DNA of 64,000 bases from Chryseobacterium sp. T16E-39 (GTDB taxonomy: Bacteria > Bacteroidota > Bacteroidia > Flavobacteriales > Weeksellaceae): NCBI RefSeq assembly GCF_002216065.1, contig NZ_CP022282.1, forward strand, positions 1,798,001-1,862,000. The letters run 5' to 3'. The translations under genes were made by a program, and so were the position numbers. How positions within the stretch are numbered: position 1 is the first letter of the stretch; every line of letters starts with the position of its first letter. Under the pieces are notes generated by a model. That model did no database searches. It was given only the letters and a program-made list of their open reading frames with translations, and had not been told where the DNA came from. Positions 7,410-15,751 of this stretch are shown piece by piece.

Positions 7410-8522
7410 TTATTTTAACGAAACTTCAGCTTTCACATTCATTCCTGTTCTCAGTTTTTTAGCGATATTCGGATCTAGTTTTACAAAGTCAATTTTTACG
7501 GGAAGTCTTTGTACCACTTTTACGAAGTTACCACTTGCATTATCTGGAGGCAGGATAGAGAATGTAGCTCCCGTTGCAGGAGAGAAAGAGCTTACTACCC
7601 CTTCAAATTCCTGATCAGGGAAAGCATCAATTTCAATTTTCACTTTTTGCCCTTCTACCATTTTATCAACCTGAGTTTCTTTAAAATTGGCAACTACCCA
7701 TTTTTGGTCATTCTTTACCAAACTGAATAATTGAGCTCCTGCCTGTAAATACTGTCCAACCTGAATAGGAACTTTTCCAACGAATCCATCTTCAGAAGCT
7801 GTAATTACGGTATATGAAAGATTTAATCTTGCATTTTCAACATCTACTTCTCTTTGTTTAGCTACAGAATTCGCAACTCCAATTTGTTGAGAAGTAGCTT
7901 CAGTTTGAGAAGAAGCAATACCCGTTTGCTGAGCAATCTGATTTCTCTGATCTACCAGAACCTGTAATTGTCTGTCAGCAGACTGTTTTGCTGCTAAAGC
8001 CTGTTCGTACTGTTGTTCAGTAATCGAATGGTCTTTTACAAGAACACTGTATCTTTTTAAATCCTGACCTGTTTTCCAAACATTTACTTTAGCGGCCTCT
8101 ATCTGGGCATTAGCCGTAGCTACTGCAGCTTCAGAGCTTCCAATATTTTTGGAAGAAGCGGTTGTAGATGCCTGTGCAGTTGATATATTACTTTTTGCTG
8201 TAGATAAAGCGGCTTCAGCTTGGCTCAAAGCCATTTTCTGATCTCTGTTATCCAAAATAACCAAAGTATCCCCTTTCTTTACCAGCTGGTTATCTTTTAC
8301 TTTTATTTGTGTTACATATCCTGAAACCTTAGAAATAACCGGGCTTAGATTAGAAGCAATTTGTGCATCATCAGTTTCTTCGTGAACCTGTCCGTAAGTG
8401 TAAGTTCTGTATCCGTAAATCCCACCTCCGATCAATACAACGGCTAAAATGATAGGAAAAACTAAACTTTTTTTCTTTTTTGGTTCTATGTTCTCTATTT
8501 GTTCTGTTTTATTATTTTCCAT
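7410..8522 (-). CDS. emrA: HlyD-family periplasmic adaptor of efflux pump
   Basis: 370 aa. One N-terminal transmembrane helix (about residues 18-37), a biotinyl-lipoyl-like half-motif (ISKVSGYVTQIKVKDNQLVKKGDTL), a long Ala/Gln-rich coiled coil (about 75-225), the second lipoyl half (ASEDGFVGKVPIQVGQYLQAG) and a C-terminal beta-barrel. It links the inner-membrane MFS pump to the outer-membrane TolC-type channel. Gene order TolC, adaptor, pump on one strand makes the complex assignment safe. Confidence 0.92.
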   Translation of the reverse strand: MENNKTEQIENIEPKKKKSLVFPIILAVVLIGGGIYGYRTYTYGQVHEETDDAQIASNLSPVISKVSGYVTQIKVKDNQLVKKGDTLVILDNRDQKMALSQAEAALSTAKSNISTAQASTTASSKNIGSSEAAVATANAQIEAAKVNVWKTGQDLKRYSVLVKDHSITEQQYEQALAAKQSADRQLQVLVDQRNQIAQQTGIASSQTEATSQQIGVANSVAKQREVDVENARLNLSYTVITASEDGFVGKVPIQVGQYLQAGAQLFSLVKNDQKWVVANFKETQVDKMVEGQKVKIEIDAFPDQEFEGVVSSFSPATGATFSILPPDNASGNFVKVVQRLPVKIDFVKLDPNIAKKLRTGMNVKAEVSLK

Positions 8523-8537
8523 TGCGGTATTATTCTT

Positions 8538-9860
8538 TTATTTAATTGTTAAAGTTCCTGTAGTTTGTAATAGTTTTCTGTACGCAAGTGCTGCATCTGC
8601 TTTTGCATTAATTACTCCAACATTGGCTGAAATCTGAGCTGCATCTGCATCTAAAAGTTCTGTCATTGTTGCCAAACCATTGTCAAACTTATTTTTTGTA
8701 ATTCTATAGTTTTCATTGGCCTGAACTGCTGACTTTTCAAAAACGGCAATTCTTTGTTTAGAATAATTTGTATTTAAAAATTCTCTGTTGACGTCAAGTT
8801 TGATATTGTCATTTAATAATTCATTATTTGCTTCCAATTGCTTTTCTTTAGCCTGAGACTGTCTTAAAGATGAATTTTGCTTCCAAAGATTAGCCAGATT
8901 ATATTGTATTCCCAATCCAACATTCACTGCATTATAGACGGTTAGGAATTTCGGTGCATCCACTGCAATATAACCTCCGGTTAAAGCTACTGTAGGATAG
9001 TATTCAGCTTTTGCTGCTTTGGTTCCTAGTTGTGCTGCTCTTCTTTGTTGACTTAAGGCCTGCAGGTCTTTACGATTTTGCTGAGCCTCATTCATGTAAT
9101 AATCTACAGGTTTGGCATCCTGACTTTCGTCAATATAATTAGGATCAACTTCTATCTCAGTGGTTTCAGGAAGACCTAATAATAAATCCATATTGAGATT
9201 AGCAATATTGTAATTGTTTTTAGCATCCAATAATTGCAATTCAAGATCTGAAGTTTGAAGATTGGCTTTTAAACGGTCGTTTCTTGCAATCACCCCATTA
9301 TTTTCCAATTTAAGAAATGTTTCATCTCTTTTTTGAGAAGCCGTAAGGTTTTCCTCCAGAACTTTTATAGATTGGTTCGCTTTAAACAAGTTATTATAAG
9401 CCTGTGCAACGTTATAAGCAATAGCTATTTTATCGTTTTCAGTACTTAGTTTTGATGCTTCCACAAGATATTTTGCAGATTCAATCCCGTATCTGATTCT
9501 TCCACCAGCATACAACGGCATTGAAAGATTTGCCTGCCCCAGAAATACAGATTTTGGGGATGCCATCGATCCGCCTCCACCTGATCCTGATTCATTCAAA
9601 AACTTCACATCAACTTTTGCATTCGTTAAACGCATGTACTGCCCTGAGATTTTCAAATCGGGAAGTTGCTTATTCTTTGCTTCCAAAAGATCTGCGGTTG
9701 CCTCTTCTATTTTAGCAGCATCGATCTTAAGATTCTTGCTATTTTGGATTCCCAACTGAACAGCTTCATCAAGGCTGAGTTGTTTTTTCTCCTGAGCATT
9801 TATGTTTGCAATTCCTACAAATAGAGCAAGTGCAATAACTGAATTATTTATTTTGTTCAT
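8538..9860 (-). CDS. TolC-family outer membrane efflux protein
   Basis: 440 aa with a signal peptide cleaved near NINAQ. Two repeats of the outer-membrane efflux protein fold; long amphipathic helices and the conserved LSLDEAVQLGIQNSKNLK start and YNVAQAYNNLFKANQSI segment are typical. Its first codons overlap the end of the TetR gene by 17 bp. Forms the trimeric exit duct for the EmrAB-type pump encoded downstream. Confidence 0.92.
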   Translation of the reverse strand: MNKINNSVIALALFVGIANINAQEKKQLSLDEAVQLGIQNSKNLKIDAAKIEEATADLLEAKNKQLPDLKISGQYMRLTNAKVDVKFLNESGSGGGGSMASPKSVFLGQANLSMPLYAGGRIRYGIESAKYLVEASKLSTENDKIAIAYNVAQAYNNLFKANQSIKVLEENLTASQKRDETFLKLENNGVIARNDRLKANLQTSDLELQLLDAKNNYNIANLNMDLLLGLPETTEIEVDPNYIDESQDAKPVDYYMNEAQQNRKDLQALSQQRRAAQLGTKAAKAEYYPTVALTGGYIAVDAPKFLTVYNAVNVGLGIQYNLANLWKQNSSLRQSQAKEKQLEANNELLNDNIKLDVNREFLNTNYSKQRIAVFEKSAVQANENYRITKNKFDNGLATMTELLDADAAQISANVGVINAKADAALAYRKLLQTTGTLTIK

Positions 9861-10470
9861 AACCCAAAAGGTCTTTTAGTAAATATTTTATATGTTTATT
9901 AAGTTCTTTGTAATATTTTTCATCAAAAGTTTCTTCATCATCGGTATCATTCAGGAACTCCTTATACATTTCCTTAGCATTGGATGCATAAAACAACGTT
10001 CCGCTTACCGTTGTGTGTAATAAGTATATAAGAGGATTTTTAGTGAAAATACCTTTTTCCAAACCACTTTTCAATATCTGTGAATACATGGAAAGAAAAC
10101 CCATTTTTGTTTGCTTTAAGAATTCTACAATTTGTGGATTCTCCGCATGGAGCTGCTCACGTTGCATGATCCTGTAAAAGCATTTATTATTTTTCACTTT
10201 CCCTGAAAATTCATCTACTATCTTTTCAATTTTTTCCCATTCATTGATATCTGTTCTCTCCAAAATGTCTTTTGAAAAAAACTGACCTTCATTCATTCTG
10301 TATTCAACCAATTTTTCATATAATTTCTCTTTTGAACCGAAATAATAAGAAATCATGGAGATATTTACATTTGCTGCCTTAGAGATTTCTCTTGTAGAAG
10401 TCCCGTCAAAACCTTTTTCTGCAAAAAGCTTTTCTGCGGCAAATAATATATTTTCTTCTTTTGAAATCAT
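9844..10470 (-). CDS. TetR-family repressor of the efflux operon
   Basis: 208 aa. N-terminal TetR DNA-binding domain: ILFAAEKLFAEKGFDGTSTREIS / AANVNISMISYYFGSKEKLY. The C-terminal ligand-binding half resembles the CerR/TetR_C families seen next to efflux genes. First gene of the operon with TolC, adaptor and pump, so it probably represses its own operon until an export substrate binds. A palindrome overlapping its -33 element is a likely operator. Confidence 0.92.
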   Translation of the reverse strand: MISKEENILFAAEKLFAEKGFDGTSTREISKAANVNISMISYYFGSKEKLYEKLVEYRMNEGQFFSKDILERTDINEWEKIEKIVDEFSGKVKNNKCFYRIMQREQLHAENPQIVEFLKQTKMGFLSMYSQILKSGLEKGIFTKNPLIYLLHTTVSGTLFYASNAKEMYKEFLNDTDDEETFDEKYYKELNKHIKYLLKDLLGYEQNK

Positions 10471-10493
10471 GTCACTGTTAATTTTTCAGGCTG

Positions 10494-10533
10494 CAAATTT
10501 ACACAAGTTTTCATATGAATCAAACGATTGATT
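10494..10533 (-). promoter_or_regulatory. efflux operon promoter with TetR operator candidate
   Basis: On the minus strand: TTTG (-33, 10521-10524), 19-bp spacer, TAAATTTG (-7, 10494-10501), both perfect Bacteroidetes elements. The palindrome AATCAA-N4-TTGATT (10518-10533) covers the -33 TTTG, so a bound repressor would block the sigma factor. The rest of this gap (10534-10748) is AT-rich with no gene or strong structure that I can see. Confidence 0.7.
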
Positions 10534-10748
10534 GATTATTTAATATATTTTTAATCTATCTTAATTATAACTTACTGAAAATTAATACTTTTAAGCTAAT
10601 TAAAATTACAAAATATTACGAAATAGTTTATATTTAAACCATGAAACGATCGTTAGCATTAATTTTTTCAGATAAAAATCACACGGCTTAAAAAGAAAAA
10701 ATTCTATTTAAAAGACTAAAATGGCTAAAACGATCTGACTAAACTCTA

Positions 10749-10783
10749 TAAAAAAACAACTTCCAGCATAGCAGGAAGTTGTC
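10749..10783 (-). terminator. rho-independent terminator of the S74-domain gene
   Basis: Perfect 9-bp stem ACAACTTCC (10756-10764) / GGAAGTTGT (10774-10782), 9-nt loop, followed on the minus strand by a run of T. Confidence 0.88.
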
Positions 10784-10809
10784 TGATTTATGGTATTAGT
10801 TTTACCCTG

Positions 10810-12030
10810 TTAATTGGTCACAATCATTTTCTTTGAATCTACTGTTTTACCATTTACAACAAGATTATAAAGGTAGGTTCCCGGAGATAAAGTCCTTGCA
10901 GAAAGCGTAATTTGTTTTTCTCCTTTTTTTATGGGTATCAGTTCCATTTGTCTGCCACTCAGATCATACACCCCAATAGCTGCGTTATTATCATTGACAT
11001 TAAATCGTATTACTGTTTCCTGATTAAAAGGATTGGGAACATTCTGTTCAAGAGAAAAAGATCCGGTAGTTTTTACCATTTCATAAGAGGTACCCTTACT
11101 TGAAATAGCATTGATTTTAGCTTCCATTTCATCCATCTTAGATTTCAGTTCTTTTATTTCGCTTTTCTGGTCTTTTAATTCATTGAGTAATAATGGTATT
11201 ATTTCAATATAATTAAGTGCATAGTTTCCTTTCTCATCTATACTAACTAAATTAGGAAATTCCTTTTCTACTTCTTGTGCAATAAGACCAAAATGCACTC
11301 TAGTATCAGCTCTGCTTTCTAAATCTTTTTTAGGCTTAAAAGTATAAGAATAAGTATTTAGGTTAAATAGATTGCCTGAAATTTCTTTCAAGGGTTTAAT
11401 ATTATCTTTTAGTCTTCTGTCTGATGTACTGATAAAAGATTGGGCTCTTGCTTCAAGAGCGACCTGAAAACGTCCGTCCACATAGAGTTCATTGTTTCCA
11501 TTTCCTAAAAGAGTAACTCCTCCGGTAGAAGAGCCATTCCCACCGTTCAGGAAATTAAAATAAGCTACTCCTCTTATAGAATTAATAATAGTTCCATTCC
11601 CAAAGCTAGGACTGGAATACATCGTAATTCCGGAAGATCTCACATTTCCCAGATTATCATTATACATCATACGGCTTTCATTTGCTGCGTTAGATAATGA
11701 AAGAAGCCCAAAAGTTCCGCCAGTACTGAGCCAGTTAATTAATACCGGATTTACCGGAGGAATTATATTAGTTGCCTGATTATAAATTTCCACAATATTT
11801 GCAACATTTGAACCGAGAAAGGGCTTGTAAAAATGATTAATTTTCACAGCAGAAATAGCACTTCCTGAGCTTATATCTAGTCGTGCTGCGGGAGTTGCAA
11901 CACCAATACCTACATTCCCACTTGTAGTAGTTGTGGGTGTTGCTGTCCCTGTCCATACGTTAGTCTGTGCAGATACAAACATTGTTATACCTGAGAAAAG
12001 TAAAAATAAAGAAGTTGTGATTTTTTTCAT
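10810..12030 (-). CDS. T9SS cargo protein with peptidase S74 intramolecular chaperone domain
   Basis: 406 aa. Signal peptide (cleavage after FVSAQ, about residue 22); a beta-rich fibre-like region (about 30-195) beginning with NVGIGVATPAARLDI, typical of tail-fibre-like trimers; an S74 intramolecular chaperone domain (about 200-290) with S203-D-R-R-L-K208, matching the Ser/Lys dyad of self-cleaving phage tailspike chaperones; a coiled coil (283-310); and a T9SS type A sorting domain (NVPNPFNQETVIRF ... SPGTYLYNLVVNGKTVDSKK). So it is probably a secreted, cell-surface trimer. Preceded by a TATATTTA box (7/8) upstream of 12030. Confidence 0.87.
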   Translation of the reverse strand: MKKITTSLFLLFSGITMFVSAQTNVWTGTATPTTTTSGNVGIGVATPAARLDISSGSAISAVKINHFYKPFLGSNVANIVEIYNQATNIIPPVNPVLINWLSTGGTFGLLSLSNAANESRMMYNDNLGNVRSSGITMYSSPSFGNGTIINSIRGVAYFNFLNGGNGSSTGGVTLLGNGNNELYVDGRFQVALEARAQSFISTSDRRLKDNIKPLKEISGNLFNLNTYSYTFKPKKDLESRADTRVHFGLIAQEVEKEFPNLVSIDEKGNYALNYIEIIPLLLNELKDQKSEIKELKSKMDEMEAKINAISSKGTSYEMVKTTGSFSLEQNVPNPFNQETVIRFNVNDNNAAIGVYDLSGRQMELIPIKKGEKQITLSARTLSPGTYLYNLVVNGKTVDSKKMIVTN

Positions 12031-12192
12031 AATATTAGTTTTAATGATTGGATTTTCCGTTCGTTAATAAATATACCATGAAAAAGAGCTTTTCACTTTC
12101 TCAAAATAAGTAAGTGTCGGACTATTTTTAGTAAGTGCATTCACTTTAAAAATAAGTGTAAGCAATTGACCAGATGTTATTTACTTTTAAAG

Positions 12193-12220
12193 CAAAAAAA
12201 TCCGGTAATATACCGGATTT
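12193..12220 (-). terminator. terminator of holB
   Basis: Stem TCCGGTA (12201-12207) / TACCGGA (12211-12217), extended by A/T pairs, with a T-run on the minus strand. Confidence 0.85.
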
Positions 12221-12256
12221 TCTATTTTCTGTGTGGTGACTTTTATTTAGTCATTA

Positions 12257-13375
12257 TTATGTCGTTTTGTGAATATATCTCGATAACTTGATTCCAAGAT
12301 CTGTCCAGATAATTTTTGGATTTCCATTTCTCGTTAAGTGCAGATCGGCAGTACTGATTTCTTCTAAAATACTTTCAATGTTTGCCCCACTGATAAATTT
12401 TGAAAATCCTGCCCAGTTGAAACCATTGGCATCGATTTTTTTATAAACCAAACTTTCTGACTGATAATTCTGCAACAGCGCCAAACGGAATATTTCAGAG
12501 CAATAGTCTAAAAAGTTTTTCTGTTTTTCTCTGTTCCATCCTGCAATTTCCCTCGCCCAAAGTATAATATTTTTAAGAAATTCAGGCTTTTTTTTGACCT
12601 GGAAAGCATCTCTTACCCACTGAATAAAAAGTCGCTCAAATTCTTCGTTTTTATTTCCTGATTGTAAAAGCTTTACCGCATCATTCAGGTTTCCTTGTGC
12701 CTCGTGAACTATTTCTCTGGACTGATCTTCCGAAACCGAAAAATTTTTCTTTAGATACCCTTCAATATCCGCATCGTTAATCCTTGGAACTTCGACAATT
12801 TGTGTTCTTGAAAGTATCGTTGGTAGGATGTCATTCGAATTTTCTGCCGTAAGCAGAATGATTGTTTTAGCCGGAGGCTCCTCAAGAAATTTTAAAAATT
12901 TATTAGAGGCAGCAATATTCATTTTATCCGCTCTCCAAACGACCAAAATCTTGGTTCCCCCTTCAAAACTTTTCAGAGCGAATTTTTGGTTTTGATCATC
13001 AACTTCGTCAGCAGAAATAAAAAGCTGTTTATTTTCTGAATCCAGAAAAGCCGTCCAGTCGTCATAACTTGCATAAGGAGAAGCGAGAATCATTTCCCGG
13101 AAATCTTCAAACTTATTTTTACTTAAAGAGTTTTTGTTGTCTGTATAGACAGGAAAGCTAAAGTGCAGATCCAAATGGTTCAAATGTTCAACTTTAGAAG
13201 CTGCATGCTCATTTTCGCGTTGTAAGATCTCTTTTGCATAAGCGAGGGCTAATGGAAATGTTCCATATCCTTCTTTTCCTATGAAAAGCTGGGCGTGGCT
13301 TACTCTGTTTTCATCGATACTGTCTCTGAGAAGTTTTTTCAGGTTTTCTTGTCCGGCAATGTTCTCCCAATTCAT
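12257..13375 (-). CDS. holB: DNA polymerase III delta' subunit
   Basis: 372 aa from ATG 13375 (MNWENIAGQENLKKLL, the usual start). AAA+ clamp-loader subunit: SHAQLFIGKEGYGTFPLALA is a degenerate Walker A in which the catalytic Lys is replaced by Thr, as expected for the ATP-inactive delta' stator; KILVVWRADKMNIAASNKFLKFLEEPP and ILSRTQIVEVP are the Walker B-like and SRx (arginine-finger) regions. The four zinc-binding cysteines of E. coli delta' are missing. The frame is open further upstream to 13420, but a perfect TATCTTTG box 4 nt before ATG 13375 supports the shorter form. Confidence 0.9.
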   Translation of the reverse strand: MNWENIAGQENLKKLLRDSIDENRVSHAQLFIGKEGYGTFPLALAYAKEILQRENEHAASKVEHLNHLDLHFSFPVYTDNKNSLSKNKFEDFREMILASPYASYDDWTAFLDSENKQLFISADEVDDQNQKFALKSFEGGTKILVVWRADKMNIAASNKFLKFLEEPPAKTIILLTAENSNDILPTILSRTQIVEVPRINDADIEGYLKKNFSVSEDQSREIVHEAQGNLNDAVKLLQSGNKNEEFERLFIQWVRDAFQVKKKPEFLKNIILWAREIAGWNREKQKNFLDYCSEIFRLALLQNYQSESLVYKKIDANGFNWAGFSKFISGANIESILEEISTADLHLTRNGNPKIIWTDLGIKLSRYIHKTT

Positions 13376-13379
13376 GCTC

Positions 13380-13387
13380 CAAAGATA
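13380..13387 (-). promoter_or_regulatory. -7 box TATCTTTG, leaderless spacing, holB
   Basis: Perfect TAnnTTTG separated from the ATG by GAGC only; decides the start codon in favour of 13375. Confidence 0.6.
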
Positions 13388-13501
13388 AAAATCTTCTTTC
13401 AAATCCCCGAAATTTAACATGCTCTATTTGTTAAATAATTTCAGAATGCCACTTCTCTGTGGTGATAGTCTGTATCAATAATCTAATTTAAATAATTCAT
13501 T

Positions 13502-13541
13502 AATTAAATTGTGTGCAATTTAATTTTTAACAATACATTTG
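13502..13541 (+). promoter_or_regulatory. ohr promoter with 24-bp operator palindrome
   Basis: AATTAAATTG (13502-13511) and CAATTTAATT (13516-13525) form perfect 10-bp arms around TGTG. This AT-rich ATTG/CAAT dyad resembles OhrR/MarR-family operators. A perfect -7 box TACATTTG follows at 13534-13541, so the palindrome covers the -33 region. No OhrR gene is adjacent. Confidence 0.7.
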
Positions 13542-13571
13542 CTTTATAATTAAATAACAAGTATAGACATT

Positions 13572-14006
13572 ATGAAAGTATTATATCGTATTGGCGCAAC
13601 TGCCACAGGAGGAAGAAACGGACACGTAAAAAGTGAAAACGGGATATTGGATCTTGAAGTAAGAATGCCAAAGGGACTGGGTGGAGCTAATGAAGATTAT
13701 GCCAATCCGGAAATGTTATTTGCGGCAGGATATTCTTCTTGTTTTGACAGTGCTTTGAACTTAGTCATTAAACAAACCAGAGTAAAAACGGGAGAAACTA
13801 CGGTTACGGCCCAGGTAAGTCTTGGCCAAATTGAAAATGGAGGTTTCGGTCTGGCAGTGGATTTACACGCTAATATTCCCGGGGTTTCTTTGGAAGAAGC
13901 TCAGTCTTTAGTTGAAAAAGCACATCAGGTTTGCCCTTATTCTAATGCAACCAGAGGAAATATTGATGTAAAATTAAGTGTAACAAATAATGAGTTCTCC
14001 AATTAA
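13572..14006 (+). CDS. ohr: organic hydroperoxide resistance protein (Ohr)
   Basis: 144 aa, normal length for Ohr. Thiol peroxidase that reduces organic hydroperoxides with lipoyl cofactors. Both catalytic cysteines are present: C57 in AAGYSSCFDSAL and C121 in AHQVCPYSNATRGN. The Ohr rather than OsmC subgroup is indicated by the ATATGGRNGHV start and the CPYSNATRGN ending. Single gene with its own operator-bearing promoter, probably peroxide-induced. Confidence 0.95.
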   Translation: MKVLYRIGATATGGRNGHVKSENGILDLEVRMPKGLGGANEDYANPEMLFAAGYSSCFDSALNLVIKQTRVKTGETTVTAQVSLGQIENGGFGLAVDLHANIPGVSLEEAQSLVEKAHQVCPYSNATRGNIDVKLSVTNNEFSN

Positions 14007-14104
14007 TACAGAAACATCTGTCTAAATTTCAATTAAAAATCAATAATTTAGATTAAGTTTTTAACAAACGGTACATAGAACTCACTAATATTAACACGAA
14101 AGAA

Positions 14105-15424
14105 ATGACATCAGAATTAGAACAAAAAATCAGGACTGTTTTCGAAAAACAAAAAACGTTTTTTAAAACCAATCAAACCAAGAATATTGAATTCAGAAAG
14201 GCACAGCTAACCAAATTCCGTGAGGTATTTCTTGGGCATACGGATGCACTTTGTGAAGCCTTGGACATCGACCTGGGAAAAAGCAGGAAAGAAGCAGAAT
14301 ATGTAGAAATTCAAATTGTATCCAGCGAACTGGATTACCTTCTGGAAAATATTGATGACTGGGCCCAGCCTACTCCGGTAGAATCCAAACCACATCCGTC
14401 CGGAGCTGAAATTGTGAGTAAAATAATGTATGAACCTTATGGCGTAAATTATATCATTGGTCCGTTCAATTATCCTGTACAGCTTACGTTCAGTCCTTTA
14501 ATCGGAGCGTTAATTGCAGGAAATACCGCCATTATCAAACCATCTGAAAACACTCCCCACGTTGCAAAAGTGATTGAAAAGATCATAGAAGAAGCTTTCG
14601 ATGAATCTTATGTCAAAGTGTTTCAAGGTGCTATAGAAGAAAATACCTTATTATTAAGTCTTCCTTTCGATTATATATTCTTTACAGGAAGTCCTAATGT
14701 CGGTAAGATTGTGATGAAAGCTGCTGCTGAACAATTGATTCCGCTTACACTTGAATTAGGAGGTAAATCGCCAACGATTGTACATAAAGATGCCGATATA
14801 GATAAAGCTGTAGCAAGAATCTCCTACGGAAAGTGGATCAATTGCGGACAAACCTGTGTGGCTCCCGATTATATTTATATTCATGAATCTGTAAAAGAAA
14901 CTTTTGTCAATAAGTTTATCGCCTATTTAAAGACTACATATCCTGAAGGATCTTTGGGTAAAATAGGGAAAATCGTCAGCCCCAATCAGATTAAACATCT
15001 TGCCGGATATTTAGAAGCCGCGCCGGACAAAGTAATTTACGGAGGTAAATACGATCTTGAAACGCGGCATTTTGAAGCTACACTAATGGACAATATAACC
15101 TGGGATGATCAGGTGATGCAACAAGAAATCTTTGGTCCGATCTTACCGATCATGACGTATACTGATATCGATAACGCTTTGGAGGAAATCAATAGCCGTC
15201 CAAAACCCCTTGCTTTATACGTTTTCTCCGAAAGCCAGGAGTTTGCTGATGATGTTCTTAGTCGCACAACAAGTGGTGATGCTGAAATCAACAGTGCAAT
15301 TATCCATGTTGGCTCACATTTCCTCCCATTTGGAGGTGTCGGAACATCCGGAATGGGAAAATACCACGGAAAGTTCAGTTTTGAAGCTTTTAGCCATAGC
15401 AGATCTGTTTTACAGGTAAAATAA
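14105..15424 (+). CDS. aldehyde dehydrogenase, class 3 type
   Basis: 439 aa, short form lacking the N-terminal extension, as in class 3 (ALDH3/YwdH-like) enzymes. NAD(P)-dependent oxidation of aldehydes to acids. Catalytic residues visible: Asn122 in GPFNYP, FTGS cofactor loop (193-196), Glu217 in LELGGK, and Cys251 in NCGQTCVAPDY. C-terminal FGGVGTSGMGKYHGKFSFEAFSH is typical of fatty or aromatic aldehyde dehydrogenases of this class. Located just after ohr, so both may handle products of lipid peroxidation, but a 98-bp gap suggests separate or weakly coupled transcription. Confidence 0.93.
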   Translation: MTSELEQKIRTVFEKQKTFFKTNQTKNIEFRKAQLTKFREVFLGHTDALCEALDIDLGKSRKEAEYVEIQIVSSELDYLLENIDDWAQPTPVESKPHPSGAEIVSKIMYEPYGVNYIIGPFNYPVQLTFSPLIGALIAGNTAIIKPSENTPHVAKVIEKIIEEAFDESYVKVFQGAIEENTLLLSLPFDYIFFTGSPNVGKIVMKAAAEQLIPLTLELGGKSPTIVHKDADIDKAVARISYGKWINCGQTCVAPDYIYIHESVKETFVNKFIAYLKTTYPEGSLGKIGKIVSPNQIKHLAGYLEAAPDKVIYGGKYDLETRHFEATLMDNITWDDQVMQQEIFGPILPIMTYTDIDNALEEINSRPKPLALYVFSESQEFADDVLSRTTSGDAEINSAIIHVGSHFLPFGGVGTSGMGKYHGKFSFEAFSHSRSVLQVK

Positions 15425-15443
15425 GCTTCTTCATAAATTTTTT

Positions 15444-15486
15444 ACAGCCGGTTTTCAGCGATGAAAGCTGGCTGTAGTTTTTTCTC
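15444..15486 (+). terminator. terminator after the aldehyde dehydrogenase gene
   Basis: Imperfect stem ACAGCCGGTTTTC / GAAAGCTGGCTGT with G-U pairs, followed by a T-run at 15476-15486. Confidence 0.7.
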
Positions 15487-15751
15487 TTAATCTGATAATA
15501 CGCCTTTTAAAACATTGAGATACATCCTCCGATTTATTCTTAATCAACTCACATAGTGAATGATGACTATTTCCATATCGAATGAATAATTTAATCTCAA
15601 AAAAGCCAACAACCCCCGGTTAATAATTATTTTTATAATAAAAAATCTTGTTTACGTTTAAACATAAATCCCCTTAACAAACTTTAACCTCATGAAATTT
15701 TTACAATTCATTAATATTTAAGATATTTGCGCATTATTTTAAAAATAAAGA
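15487..15751. other. AT-rich intergenic region, no gene seen
   Basis: No reading frame of note. GATATTTG (15722-15729), a 7/8 match to the -7 consensus, is the best promoter candidate for the outer-membrane protein gene that follows. Confidence 0.5.

Noticed and set aside
13376..13420. Longer N-terminus of holB
   Set aside because: The family starts at the NWENIAGQ segment and a perfect -7 box lies within the extension.
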